The position numbers were made by a program, and so were the translations under genes. This document shows positions 16,217 through 23,474 of a stretch of DNA of 35,200 bases, piece by piece (within the stretch, counting starts at the first letter, position 1; each line of letters opens with the position of its first letter). The notes beneath the pieces were generated by a model, which saw only the letters and a list, made by a program, of their open reading frames with translations, was not told the origin of the DNA and made no database searches. The DNA is from an uncultured Oscillospiraceae bacterium (GTDB lineage: Bacteria > Bacillota_A > Clostridia > Oscillospirales > Acutalibacteraceae). The stretch is from positions 1 through 35,200 of the forward strand of contig CAJUTL010000029.1 in the NCBI GenBank assembly GCA_910589395.1, read 5' to 3'.

Positions 16217-16612
16217 CTAGGTCTTTTTCAGAAACACGTGGCGGCACTTCTGACAGGTCACCTGAATGTTTCCTCTGCCCCTGGGTGCCCGAAGCCGCTG
16301 CTTGCAGTTGGGACACCGGAAATATTTATACTCCTTTCGCTGAGAGAGCTTCTGCTTCTGAAAGCGAAACCAGCCCTTTATAGGCAGCCATATCTTCAAA
16401 AACGCCTGATTTTCTCGCTGACGGGCCGGAATATTTTTGGAAAGTGCCCGGAACAGAGCGTAGATCAGAAGAATATCCGCCAGAAAATACAGTGGACGAA
16501 AGAATAACGAACCCAGAAGGGAGAATACTACCCCTGAGATCAACAGGGCAAAATTGAATGTGTCTGTCCCATACCGGCCATAAAGAAACCGCTGCAATTT
16601 TTGCATCAGCAT
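16217..16612 (-). CDS. Two-helix membrane protein with C-terminal zinc ribbon
   Basis: A 131-residue protein with membrane helices at about 20-38 and 41-56, a basic linker, and a C-terminal zinc ribbon formed by C100-P-N-C103 and C120-Q-K-C123. By the positive-inside rule the ribbon should face the cytoplasm. I know no functional assignment for this arrangement; the ribbon could bind metal for structure, or nucleic acid, or a partner protein. The first ATG (16612) has AAAGGCGG seven bases upstream; a second in-frame ATG two codons on is poorer. It is the first gene of an operon with the permease, which suggests an accessory or regulatory role at the membrane, but that is inference. Confidence 0.78.
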   Translation of the reverse strand: MLMQKLQRFLYGRYGTDTFNFALLISGVVFSLLGSLFFRPLYFLADILLIYALFRALSKNIPARQRENQAFLKIWLPIKGWFRFQKQKLSQRKEYKYFRCPNCKQRLRAPRGRGNIQVTCQKCRHVFLKKT

Positions 16613-16699
16613 GTGCGCACCGCCTTTTGCTTGAGATCAGCTTTCGCGGCAAGCCGCTTTCCCACGGGCAGGCGCGGTCTTGTCGGAGGCTTTTCCTTT

Positions 16700-16728
16700 A
16701 GTATATCGCCGGAAGCCGTTGTTTTCAA
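16700..16728 (-). promoter_or_regulatory. Sigma-A promoter of the zinc-ribbon/permease operon
   Basis: On the minus strand TTGAAA (16728-16723), 17-base spacer, TATACT (16705-16700). It implies a leader of about 80 bases before the 16612 start, containing a short GCGGC/GCCGC hairpin. Confidence 0.75.
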
Positions 16729-16814
16729 CCGGACTTTTACCGGCTTTACGATAAATTTACAAATTGGGGACAGGAAAGGAAGTATAAAAAATAACAATAA
16801 TTCTTATTTTAATC

Positions 16815-16842
16815 TTGACTTCCAGTTTTTTCCTGTTATACT
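16815..16842 (+). promoter_or_regulatory. Sigma-A promoter of rubrerythrin
   Basis: TTGACT (16815-16820), 16-base spacer, TATACT (16837-16842). AT-rich sequence 'ATAACAATAATTCTTATTTT' just upstream is a weak, imperfect candidate for a PerR/Fur-type site; rubrerythrins are often in the PerR regulon, but the match is too poor to call. Confidence 0.75.
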
Positions 16843-16890
16843 AAGCAGTAAGAAAGCTTCGACCATAAATTTTTTCAGGAGGGATTTACC

Positions 16891-17430
16891 ATGGCAGAAC
16901 TGAAAGGCAGCAAAACCGAAGCCAACCTGCTCACCGCGTTTGCGGGAGAGTCCCAGGCCCGCAACAAGTACACCTATTACGCGTCCAAGGCAAGAAAGGA
17001 CGGCTATGTGCAGATCGCCAATATTTTTGAGGAGACTGCGGCAAACGAAAAAGAGCACGCCAAAATGTGGTTCAAGCTCTTAAACGGCGGCATCGGCGAT
17101 ACCCTGGACAACCTGAAGGACGCCGCCGCCGGGGAAAATTACGAATGGACCGATATGTATGCCGGCTTTGCCAAAACCGCCCGGGAGGAAGGCTTCGATC
17201 AGATCGCCAATCTCTTTGAGGGTGTAGCGAAGATCGAAAAGGAGCACGAGGAGCGCTACCTCAAGCTGGTGAAAAACATCGAGGAGGGCCTGGTGTTCTC
17301 CAGAGACGGCGATGTGATCTGGCAGTGCGCGAACTGCGGCCACATCGTGATCGGCAAAAAGGCCCCGGAGGTCTGCCCTGTATGCGCCCACCCCCAGGCC
17401 TATTTCCAGATCAAAGCGGAAAATTATTGA
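16891..17430 (+). CDS. Rubrerythrin
   Basis: Non-haem di-iron peroxidase that reduces hydrogen peroxide in the cytoplasm of anaerobes, with electrons from rubredoxin or NADH-linked reductases. The 179 residues have the four-helix ferritin-like domain with E20 ('AGES'), E53-x-x-H56 ('EKEH') and E116-x-x-H119 ('EKEHEE'), then a C-terminal rubredoxin-like domain with C146/C149 and C162/C165. All expected iron ligands appear present. GGAGGGA eight bases upstream of ATG fixes the start. It has its own promoter and a strong terminator, so it is a single-gene unit. The orientation and isolation fit stress-induced expression. Confidence 0.96.
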   Translation: MAELKGSKTEANLLTAFAGESQARNKYTYYASKARKDGYVQIANIFEETAANEKEHAKMWFKLLNGGIGDTLDNLKDAAAGENYEWTDMYAGFAKTAREEGFDQIANLFEGVAKIEKEHEERYLKLVKNIEEGLVFSRDGDVIWQCANCGHIVIGKKAPEVCPVCAHPQAYFQIKAENY

Positions 17431-17459
17431 TTTCAGCCAGGCATGGCGTAAAAAACAGA

Positions 17460-17505
17460 GCAGCTGCCGTAAAAGTTGACCTTTTGCGGCGGCTGCTTGC
17501 TTTTT
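17460..17505 (+). terminator. Intrinsic terminator of rubrerythrin
   Basis: GCAGCTGCCGTAAAAG (17460-17475) pairs with CTTTTGCGGCGGCTGC (17481-17496), with two G-T wobbles, followed by TTGCTTTTT. Confidence 0.9.
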
Positions 17506-17628
17506 AGATGCTGGACAAGGGGCGGCATATACTAATGAGGAATTAGCAATGAGCGATGAGTAATTAGAAAGGGCAAGGGCAGGGGTCGCTAAATTGGGAT
17601 TTGGTGGGCTAACGAATAACAGAACCTC

Positions 17629-17785
17629 CTTGCCTCCCCTGAAAGGGGAGGGGAACCGCCGATAGGCGGTGGAGAGGTTCCAGCTCGCTAAAAACCTGTA
17701 TAAAACCTGGTTTTTTCTGCTCTTCTGTCGGAACCCCTCAGTCACGTCTGCGCCGTGACAGCTTCCCTTTCAGGGGAGCCAAGGG
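17629..17785. repeat. Full-length CCTCCCCTGAAAGGGGAGG element
   Basis: About 157 bases. Ends CTTGCCTCCCCTGAAAGGG and CCCTTTCAGGGGAGCCAAG are inverted relatives. Inside are GAACCGCCGATAGGCGGTGG on the left and GGAACCCCTCAGTCACG...CGTGACAGC on the right. A version with the interior deleted lies at 32521-32548, and a version lacking the right end at 74-210. Confidence 0.8.
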
Positions 17786-17828
17786 GGTGCCATATAAACT
17801 ATCATTTGTTGTACTAACTGCCCTCCTT

Positions 17829-17938
17829 TGTCATTCTGAGGAACGCAGAAGGCTATAGCTTTCTTGACGAAGAACCTCGCCCTTAATTCCCTAAAAAAGG
17901 GCTAAAGGACGAGATTCTTCACTTCGTTCAGAATGACA
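17829..17938. repeat. TGTCATT palindrome with one cassette
   Basis: Left arm has AGAAGGCTATAGCTTTCT, as in the 2779 copy; right arm has only ACTTCGT. Stem TGTCATTCTGA / TCAGAATGACA, core GAAGAACCTCGCCC / GGACGAGATTCTTC. Confidence 0.8.
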
Positions 17939-18051
17939 AAAAGGGGAGTAGCTGGGTAACCGCCAAATTCCAATTTGTTGCTTTGTCCCTGCCCTTCATT
18001 GCTCATTGCTAATTCCTCATTCCTCATTGCCTATACGCCCTTTTCCAGCGG

Positions 18052-18501
18052 TTATCCCCGAAACACATACATTCTGGAAGGCTGCTCTTCTCCATCTCCC
18101 TGGGCCATGCACAGAAATTCCCAGCCATAGCGTTCATAAAAGGAGGTATGATCCGTCAGAAGGTAAAGGGTATTGATCTCGAAGCCTTTCATATCCTCGC
18201 TGGCATAGCCCAGCAGCTTCCCGGCAATGCCCTTCCCACGGTGCGCTTCTTCCACATAGACCGCGCAGATATTAGGGGAAAGATCCTTCCGTTCGTGAAA
18301 ATCGTTTTCGATCACGCCCAGCCCGCCTATGATCTCCCGTCCCAGCATGGCAAGATACCACTGGGGAATGGGAGTTTCTTTTTTCAAGCATTCCCCAATG
18401 CTCTCCTGGTAGGCCTCCAGAGGGATCCCCCATTTGGCATGAAACCATGCGGCGGCCTGTTGAGCAAACTCTCCGTGATCCCGAATTTTTAAAAGCTTCA
18501 T
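18052..18501 (-). CDS. GNAT-family N-acetyltransferase
   Basis: A 149-residue acetyltransferase of the GNAT superfamily. The core is clear: 'WYLAMLGREIIGGLGVIEND', 'SPNICAVYVEEAHRGKGIAGKLLGYASEDMKG' with the CoA-binding R-G-K-G-I-A loop, and the C-terminal 'LYLLTDHTSFYERYGWEFL'. The last part, 'LCMAQGDGEEQPSRMYVF', is common in this subgroup. Start chosen at 18501, with AGAGGTGG nine bases upstream; the frame runs on to 18537 but without a site. An extended -10 promoter lies at 18534-18526. It is divergent from the MarR/MATE operon, with 139 bases between starts. Its substrate is unknown; small-molecule or antibiotic acetylation is possible given the neighbour. Confidence 0.88.
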   Translation of the reverse strand: MKLLKIRDHGEFAQQAAAWFHAKWGIPLEAYQESIGECLKKETPIPQWYLAMLGREIIGGLGVIENDFHERKDLSPNICAVYVEEAHRGKGIAGKLLGYASEDMKGFEINTLYLLTDHTSFYERYGWEFLCMAQGDGEEQPSRMYVFRG

Positions 18502-18525
18502 AGCCTGTTCCACCTCTTGTACTTC

Positions 18526-18534
18526 AGTATAGCA
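18526..18534 (-). promoter_or_regulatory. Extended -10 promoter of the GNAT gene
   Basis: On the minus strand TGC TATACT (18534-18526), about 25 bases before the chosen start. No good -35 hexamer; the TGn extension can compensate. Confidence 0.6.
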
Positions 18535-18574
18535 CAAATTTTTTGTTGCCGCTGAATTTTTTGAAAAGCTTTGC

Positions 18575-18603
18575 TTGACAATGGTACGAAATCATACTAT
18601 ACT
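18575..18603 (+). promoter_or_regulatory. Sigma-A promoter of the marR-MATE operon
   Basis: TTGACA (18575-18580), exactly 17 bases, TATACT (18598-18603): close to consensus. It overlaps the left arm of the operator-like inverted repeat. Confidence 0.85.
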
Positions 18604-18622
18604 GTGTTTTAGTACGATTTCG
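18587..18622. promoter_or_regulatory. Probable MarR operator
   Basis: CGAAATCATACT (18587-18598) and AGTACGATTTCG (18611-18622) are inverted copies with one mismatch, separated by 12 bases. The left arm occupies the promoter spacer and the right arm covers the expected transcript start, an arrangement suited to autorepression by the downstream MarR protein. Confidence 0.65.
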
Positions 18623-18640
18623 GACTGGGGGAATTGGTTT

Positions 18641-19078
18641 ATGGAATATCCCGGAAAAACGGAAATGACGGAGATCTATTATCTTAATTCGGAGATCGAC
18701 TATGTTTACCATGAAATCGCCGTAAAGCTGGGCTTGTCCGACAGCGAGCTGGCTGTGCTTTCCATTCTTTACGATTTTGAGGGCCAGTGCCTTTTGAGCG
18801 ATATTCTCCGGCTTTCCGGCATCAGCAAGCAAACGGTAAATTCCGCTTTGCGCAGACTGGAGAAGCAAGGTATGATCGTGCTGAAGGCTTTTGCTGGAAA
18901 GCGGAAAAGGGTATGCCTGACTCCCGCCGGAAAAGTTTTGGCGGATTCTACCGCGCGGCGGGTGCTTCAGCTGGAGGAAGAGATCTGGGCTGCCTGGACA
19001 AAAGAAGAAAGAGAACTGTATCTGGAGCTGACCCGGCGGTATCTTTCCGCCCTGAAGGAAAAAGCGAAAACACTGTAA
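18641..19078 (+). CDS. MarR-family transcriptional regulator
   Basis: A 145-residue winged-helix regulator of the MarR family. The HTH and wing are 'LSDILRLSGISKQTVNSALRRLEKQGMIVLKA' followed by 'KRKRVCLTPAGKVLAD'; the flanking helices form the dimer interface. MarR proteins usually repress their own operon and release DNA on ligand binding. Start at 18641: GGGGGAA nine bases upstream, and the near-consensus promoter with its transcript start at about 18610 leaves no room for the longer frame beginning at 18575. It lies nine bases before the MATE gene, so it very probably controls that exporter through the inverted repeat at 18587-18622. Confidence 0.9.
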   Translation: MEYPGKTEMTEIYYLNSEIDYVYHEIAVKLGLSDSELAVLSILYDFEGQCLLSDILRLSGISKQTVNSALRRLEKQGMIVLKAFAGKRKRVCLTPAGKVLADSTARRVLQLEEEIWAAWTKEERELYLELTRRYLSALKEKAKTL

Positions 19079-19087
19079 GGAGCGTTT

Positions 19088-20416
19088 ATGAAAATACAAT
19101 TATCCGATCATTTTACTTACCGGCGGCTGCTTCGATTTACGCTGCCCTCCATCACCATGATGATCTTTACCTCTATTTATGGCGTGGTAGACGGCTTTTT
19201 TGTTTCCAATTACGTGGGCAAAACACCCTTTGCGGCGGTCAATTTCATCATGCCCTTTCTCATGATTTTGGGCGGGGTAGGCTTTATGTTCGGCACAGGC
19301 GGCAGCGCCCTGATCTCCAAAACCCTGGGGGAAGGGGACCCTCAACGGGCGAACCGAATTTTTTCTCTGCTCATTTATCTTTCTGTGTTCAGCGGGCTGC
19401 TTCTTACTTTGCTGGGCTTTCTGCTTCTGCGCCCCATTGCGGCGGCAATGGGCGCTTCGGGAGAAATGCTGGAGCACTGCCTTTCCTATGGCCGGATCAT
19501 TCTGCTGGCCACCCCGGCCTACATGCTGCAATTTGAGTTTCAAAGCTTCTTTGTCACGGCGGAAAAGCCTCAACTGGGGCTTTTTGTGACCGTGCTTTCC
19601 GGCGTTTCCAACATGGTGCTGGACTGGCTTTTTGTGGCGGTGTTTTCCTGGGGCCTTGAGGGAGCGGCGGCCGCTACCAGTTTTAGCCAGTACCTGGGGG
19701 CGGTAGTGGCGTTTGCTTACTTTTTCCGCCAGAATTCCAGCCTGCTGCGGCTGGGAAAAACCGCCTTTGATGGAAAAGCGGTGTTAAAAACCTGTACAAA
19801 CGGCTCTTCGGAGCTGATGTCCAATATCTCCATGTCCCTCATTGGGATGCTGTATAACATTCAGTTGATCCGCTACGCGGGAGAAGACGGCGTGGCAGCC
19901 TATGGCGTGCTGATGTATGTGAATATGATTTTCCTGGCGGTCTTTATCGGATACGCGGTGGGCACGGCCCCGGTGATCGGCTTCCATTACGGCGCGGGAA
20001 ACCGGGAAGAGCTTCGCAGCCTGCGGATAAAAAGCCTGGTGCTTATCGGTATTTTTTCCCTTGCCATGCTTCTGGCCTCAGAGGGGCTTGCAAAGCCGCT
20101 TTCCCTGATCTTTGTCAGCTATGACGAGAACCTGCTTGCCCTGACCCTTCGGGGCTTTGTGATCTATTCCTTCTCCTTCCTGTTTTCCGGTATCGCCATT
20201 TTCGGCTCCTCCTTTTTTACCGCCCTCAATAACGGGCTGGTCTCCGCACTGATCTCCTTTCTGCGCACCCTGGTATTCCAGGTGGCGGCGGTGCTGCTGC
20301 TGCCGCTGCTGTGGGGGATCGACGGCGTGTGGCTGTCCATTGTGGCGGCAGAGCTGATGGCCGCTGTTGTAACGGCGGTATTCCTCTTTGCGCTGAGAAA
20401 AAAATACGGGTATTAG
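19088..20416 (+). CDS. MATE-family efflux transporter
   Basis: A 442-residue integral membrane protein of the MATE family (Na+ or H+ coupled export of drugs and metabolites). About twelve hydrophobic segments are visible in two repeats; landmarks are 'LPSITMMIFTSIYGVVDGFFVSNYVG', 'GGVGFMFGTGGSALISKTLGEGDPQRANRIFSL' and the matching second-half block 'YAVGTAPVIGFHYGAGNREELRSL'. This is the DinF/NorM-related clostridial group. AAGGAG seven bases upstream of the ATG supports the start. It is the second gene of the marR operon. The substrate cannot be inferred from sequence, but the regulator implies induction by a small molecule. Confidence 0.94.
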   Translation: MKIQLSDHFTYRRLLRFTLPSITMMIFTSIYGVVDGFFVSNYVGKTPFAAVNFIMPFLMILGGVGFMFGTGGSALISKTLGEGDPQRANRIFSLLIYLSVFSGLLLTLLGFLLLRPIAAAMGASGEMLEHCLSYGRIILLATPAYMLQFEFQSFFVTAEKPQLGLFVTVLSGVSNMVLDWLFVAVFSWGLEGAAAATSFSQYLGAVVAFAYFFRQNSSLLRLGKTAFDGKAVLKTCTNGSSELMSNISMSLIGMLYNIQLIRYAGEDGVAAYGVLMYVNMIFLAVFIGYAVGTAPVIGFHYGAGNREELRSLRIKSLVLIGIFSLAMLLASEGLAKPLSLIFVSYDENLLALTLRGFVIYSFSFLFSGIAIFGSSFFTALNNGLVSALISFLRTLVFQVAAVLLLPLLWGIDGVWLSIVAAELMAAVVTAVFLFALRKKYGY

Positions 20417-20445
20417 GGAACAGCCCCAACAGCTGAAGAATGGCG

Positions 20446-20480
20446 TTGACCTCTTTTCGGTTTCGTGCTATACTGAAACC
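20446..20480 (+). promoter_or_regulatory. Sigma-A promoter of degV with overlapping inverted repeat
   Basis: TTGACC (20446-20451), 17 bases, TATACT (20469-20474) with a TGC extension. GGTTTC (20459-20464) and GAAACC (20475-20480) form an inverted repeat around the -10, a possible operator. Confidence 0.7.
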
Positions 20481-20546
20481 TTGAAATAGGGAGAAAACGG
20501 CTTACATACAAGCTGAAACACAGGATAAGGAAGGGGCCGGTTAGGT

Positions 20547-21443
20547 ATGGCAGCACAAAAAAAGCCCACTGTGGCTGTGGCGACAGACAGCAACAGCGGG
20601 ATCACTCAGGCACAGGGGACAAAGCACGGGATCGGTGTGATCCCCATGCCGTTCTTAATTGACGGAACGGAATATTTTGAGGACGTTTCCATTACCCGGG
20701 AGGAATTTTTTCAGAAGCTGGAGGAGGGCGCCGATGTGCAAACCTCTCAGCCCAGTCCGGAATCCGTGACCGCCCTGTGGGATAAGCTGCTGGAGGAATA
20801 CGAGGAGGTCGTCTATATCCCCATGTCCGGGGGGCTCAGCAATTCCGTGCAGACGGCTCTGATGCTTTCGGAGAGCTATGAGGGAAGGGTACAGGTGGTG
20901 GATAACCACAGGATCTCCTGTTCTCAGAAGCAGTCGGTTTTGCAGGCTGTAAAGCTGGCCCGGGAGGGCAGGAAGGCCGCCGAGATCAAAGCGTTTTTAC
21001 TGGAGCACGCTCTGGACGCCAGCATTTATATTGCGGTAGATACCTTGAAATATCTGAAAAAGGGTGGCCGTGTTACTGCGGCGGGAGCGGCCCTGGGAAC
21101 TATTTTGAACATCAAGCCCGTCTTGCAGATCCAGGGGGAAAAACTGGACGCCTATGCCAAGGTGCGGGGCATGAAGCTGGCCCAAACAAAAATGCTGGAG
21201 GCCGTGAAAAACGATATAGAGAGTCGGTTCGCAGGAGAAGAGGTGTTGATCAAGGGCGCTTACACCTGTGATGAAAAATCACTGTCTCAATGGAAAAAAG
21301 CCCTTTCCTCCGCATTCCCGAAGCATAAGATCTCACTGGATCCCCTGGCTCTGAGCATCAGCTGCCATATCGGCGCTGGCTCCATGGCCGTGGTGTGCAT
21401 GAAAATAGAGCCGGAAGCCGATGGAGTTTCCTTCGAGCTATAG
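20547..21443 (+). CDS. DegV-family fatty-acid-binding protein
   Basis: DegV (FakB-like) proteins bind a fatty acid and present it to the kinase FakA. The 298 residues show the family layout: N-terminal 'VAVATDSNSGIT', the ligand-pocket motif 'VQTSQPSPESV' near 66, 'VVYIPMSGGLSNSVQTA', 'DNHRISCSQK', and the second-domain block 'ASIYIAVDTLKYLKKGGRV' near 157. GGAAGG lies upstream at a slightly long distance of about fifteen bases. No fakA-like gene is in the window; clostridial genomes usually carry several degV genes. It ends seven bases from the convergent DUF2752 gene with no terminator between. Fatty-acid role inferred from family. Confidence 0.92.
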   Translation: MAAQKKPTVAVATDSNSGITQAQGTKHGIGVIPMPFLIDGTEYFEDVSITREEFFQKLEEGADVQTSQPSPESVTALWDKLLEEYEEVVYIPMSGGLSNSVQTALMLSESYEGRVQVVDNHRISCSQKQSVLQAVKLAREGRKAAEIKAFLLEHALDASIYIAVDTLKYLKKGGRVTAAGAALGTILNIKPVLQIQGEKLDAYAKVRGMKLAQTKMLEAVKNDIESRFAGEEVLIKGAYTCDEKSLSQWKKALSSAFPKHKISLDPLALSISCHIGAGSMAVVCMKIEPEADGVSFEL

Positions 21444-21450
21444 CGCTCGT

Positions 21451-21843
21451 TTAAGGCCCCAGCCAGCGGACGCCGGGGAGGTTCCGCAAAACAGTGAAGA
21501 GCACTGCCAGGATCAGTATAAAACCAAAAAGCCATAAACAGCGCCTGCTTTTATACAGCGGGCGCTGCTTTTTTAGGTAACGCAGCGCTTCCCAGAAAAG
21601 ATACCCGCCAAAAAGCGGCAGCAGGCAGAATAAAAAAGGATTGTGGAAAAAAGCCGTCAAAAGGTCTCCCCGCAGCAAAGCGTAAAACATTCGCTGGCCG
21701 CCGCACCCGGCGCAGTACAGCCCGGTAGCCTCTAAAATCAGGCAGGGCGGCTGCCAGAGAAAGACCACCAAAACAAATGCCGCCAAAAGCCCCAGCAGCA
21801 GAGCAATGACCCGAACTGTCCGAGCCCGCGTTTCTTTTTTCAT
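21451..21843 (-). CDS. DUF2752 membrane protein
   Basis: A 130-residue membrane protein recognised as DUF2752 by 'CLILEATGLYCAGCGGQRMFYALLRGDL', in which the C-x-G-C-G-G-x-R pattern and the following L-L-R-G-D are typical. There are hydrophobic segments at about 11-32, 66-90 and 103-122. The family's biochemical role is unknown. GAGGTGAT six bases upstream supports the start. It is convergent with degV (stop codons seven bases apart), and a repeat spacer lies upstream of its start. Confidence 0.87.
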   Translation of the reverse strand: MKKETRARTVRVIALLLGLLAAFVLVVFLWQPPCLILEATGLYCAGCGGQRMFYALLRGDLLTAFFHNPFLFCLLPLFGGYLFWEALRYLKKQRPLYKSRRCLWLFGFILILAVLFTVLRNLPGVRWLGP

Positions 21844-22140
21844 TTGCGATCACCTCGATCGTAGGAAAGTAGTTAGCAATTAGTAGTTAGCAATTTAGAA
21901 AGGGCAAAGGGCTTCCCTGTTGTTATCTTGGACTCTCCCACTGTCATCCTGAACGAAGTGAAGGATCTCGCCCTTTTTTATAGGGGTTTGAAGGACAAGC
22001 TTCTTCCCAAAAGCAATGACAGGAGGGAAAATGCCCTCCTTAATTGCTCATTGCTCATTCCTCATTATTCCTTGTACCGCCCTTCTCCAGTATCTAGTAT
22101 CTAACATCTAGCATCTAGTATATCATTTCCCCGGAAAAAA
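21844..22140. repeat. Repeat-mosaic spacer
   Basis: No gene. 'AGTAGTTAGCAATTAGTAGTTAGCAATTTAG' tail; a degenerate TGTCATC palindrome at 21941-22022, whose right arm is decayed (AAGCTTCTTCCC...GCAATGACAG); 'ATTGCTCATTGCTCATTCCTCATT' tail; and a run of 'AGTATCTAACATCTAGCATCTAG' repeats. Confidence 0.7.
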
Positions 22141-22188
22141 GACTACCCTTGGGGGCTTACGATATTTTTACAAAACACAAAAAAACAC

Positions 22189-22219
22189 TTGACTTAAAGT
22201 CCCCTTTACCTTTTATAAT
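22189..22219 (+). promoter_or_regulatory. MerR-type promoter of the aldo/keto reductase operon
   Basis: TTGACT (22189-22194) and TATAAT (22214-22219) are separated by 19 bases, too long for ordinary sigma-A use but the hallmark of promoters activated by MerR-family proteins. The spacer carries TAAAG-TCCC-CTTTA, a dyad between the two hexamers, where such activators bind. No merR gene is in the window. Confidence 0.65.
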
Positions 22220-22260
22220 AGAGGCAAGTGATCATTCAAAATTTTCACGAAGAAAAAAAG

Positions 22261-22303
22261 AGCCGCTGAAGCGGCTTCAGGCAGGGGAATAGGCCGATCC
22301 TAT
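22261..22303 (+). other. Two hairpins in the aldo/keto reductase leader
   Basis: AGCCGC-TGAA-GCGGCT (22261-22276) and ATAGG-CCGAT-CCTAT (22289-22303) lie in the roughly 110-base leader between the MerR-type promoter and the first start. No T run follows, so they may stabilise the mRNA rather than terminate it. Confidence 0.5.
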
Positions 22304-22336
22304 CCTCTGTCAAAAAGAAAGGGGATCTGTTGCAGT

Positions 22337-23458
22337 ATGGCGGAAAAGTATTTGGGCGAAAGCATTAAAAAGCTGGGTTTTGGGCTCATGCGCCTGCCCA
22401 TGAAGGGCGAGGAGATCGACATCAAGCAGGTCAAGAAAATGGCCGATACCTTTATGAGCAAGGGCTTTACCTATTTTGACACGGCCTATGTGTACATAGG
22501 GGGCAAGTCTGAGGTTGCCCTGAAGGAGGCCGTGGTGGACCGCTACCCCAGAGAGAGCTTCCAGTGCGCCACAAAACTGCCCCTGTGGGATCTGAAGGCC
22601 CCGGAGGAAATGGAAAAGATCTTCCAGGAATCTCTGGATCGCGCCGGGCTTTCCTATTACGATTTTTATCTCCTGCATGCCCTCAATAAGGACGCCGCCC
22701 AAAAGGCTGAGGAGCTGGGGGCGTGGGACTTTATCAAGGGCCTGAAAGAGCAGGGAAGGGCAAAGCATATCGGTTTCTCCTTCCATGACAGCGCCCAGGT
22801 GCTGGACGAGATCTTGACGAAGCACCCCGAGGCGGAATTTGTGCAGCTGCAAATCAATTATGCCGACTGGGACAGCGAAAGCGTTCAGTCCCGGCTGTGT
22901 TATGAAACGGCCAGAAAGCACGGGAAGCCCGTGATCATTATGGAGCCGGTAAAGGGCGGTTCTCTCGCCACCATGACCCCCCAGGTGCAGAAGCTTTTCA
23001 AGGAGGCGGCCCCGGAGCTTTCCGTTCCTTCCTGGGCGGTACGGTACGCGGCGTCTTTAGAGGGCATTGTCACGGTGCTTTCCGGCATGTCTACCGAAGA
23101 GCAGCTGAACGACAATGTGTCTTATATGGAAGACTTCCAGCCCCTGTCCGATGGAGAGCGGGAGGTCGTAAAAAAAGCGGTGGATATTCTGAACAGCACT
23201 CCCACCATTCCCTGTACCGGGTGCAAATACTGTGTGGACGGCTGCCCCCAGAAGATCAACATTCCCGGCATTTTCTCCGCAATGAACAATTACACGCTCT
23301 ATAACAACGAAGCGGGCGCCAAAGGCAATTACAAGCACGCTGTTTCCGAGGGCGGCAAAGCTTCCGACTGTGTTCAGTGCGGAAATTGCGAGGCCCACTG
23401 TCCCCAGCATATCGAGATCATTGAAACTCTGAAAAAGTGCGCCGCCGCTCTGGAATAA
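22337..23458 (+). CDS. Aldo/keto reductase with C-terminal 4Fe-4S domain (copy 1)
   Basis: A 373-residue NAD(P)H-type aldo/keto reductase barrel fused to a ferredoxin-like tail. The catalytic residues are present: D and Y in 'FDTAYVY' (near 50), K in 'CATKL' and H in 'YLLHAL'. The tail has 'CTGCKYCVDGCP' near 294 and 'CVQCGNCEAHCP' near 349, eight cysteines that can bind two 4Fe-4S clusters. The clusters suggest electron exchange with ferredoxin, so the enzyme may be a redox partner protein and not a simple carbonyl reductase. AAAGGGG about a dozen bases upstream marks the start. It is 16 bases before a close paralogue, behind a MerR-type promoter. Physiological substrate unknown. Confidence 0.93.
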   Translation: MAEKYLGESIKKLGFGLMRLPMKGEEIDIKQVKKMADTFMSKGFTYFDTAYVYIGGKSEVALKEAVVDRYPRESFQCATKLPLWDLKAPEEMEKIFQESLDRAGLSYYDFYLLHALNKDAAQKAEELGAWDFIKGLKEQGRAKHIGFSFHDSAQVLDEILTKHPEAEFVQLQINYADWDSESVQSRLCYETARKHGKPVIIMEPVKGGSLATMTPQVQKLFKEAAPELSVPSWAVRYAASLEGIVTVLSGMSTEEQLNDNVSYMEDFQPLSDGEREVVKKAVDILNSTPTIPCTGCKYCVDGCPQKINIPGIFSAMNNYTLYNNEAGAKGNYKHAVSEGGKASDCVQCGNCEAHCPQHIEIIETLKKCAAALE

Positions 23459-23474
23459 GGCAGGAGGAAAGTTT

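Larger units (their letters stand above)
17515..18040. repeat. Repeat-mosaic spacer
   Basis: No gene. Order: 'AATGAGGAATTAGCAATGAG' tail; 'TAAATTGGGATTTGG' tail; a full-length 'CCTTGCCTCCCCTGAAAGGGGAGG' element (17629-17785); 'AAACTATCATTTG'; TGTCATT palindrome (17829-17938); 'CCAAATTCCAATTTG'; and 'GCCCTTCATTGCTCATTGC' tail. This is one of the most complete examples of the module order. Confidence 0.75.

Noticed and set aside
16785..16812. PerR box upstream of rubrerythrin
   Set aside because: The AT-rich stretch matches an inverted-repeat consensus only weakly; I mention it at the promoter but do not call a site.
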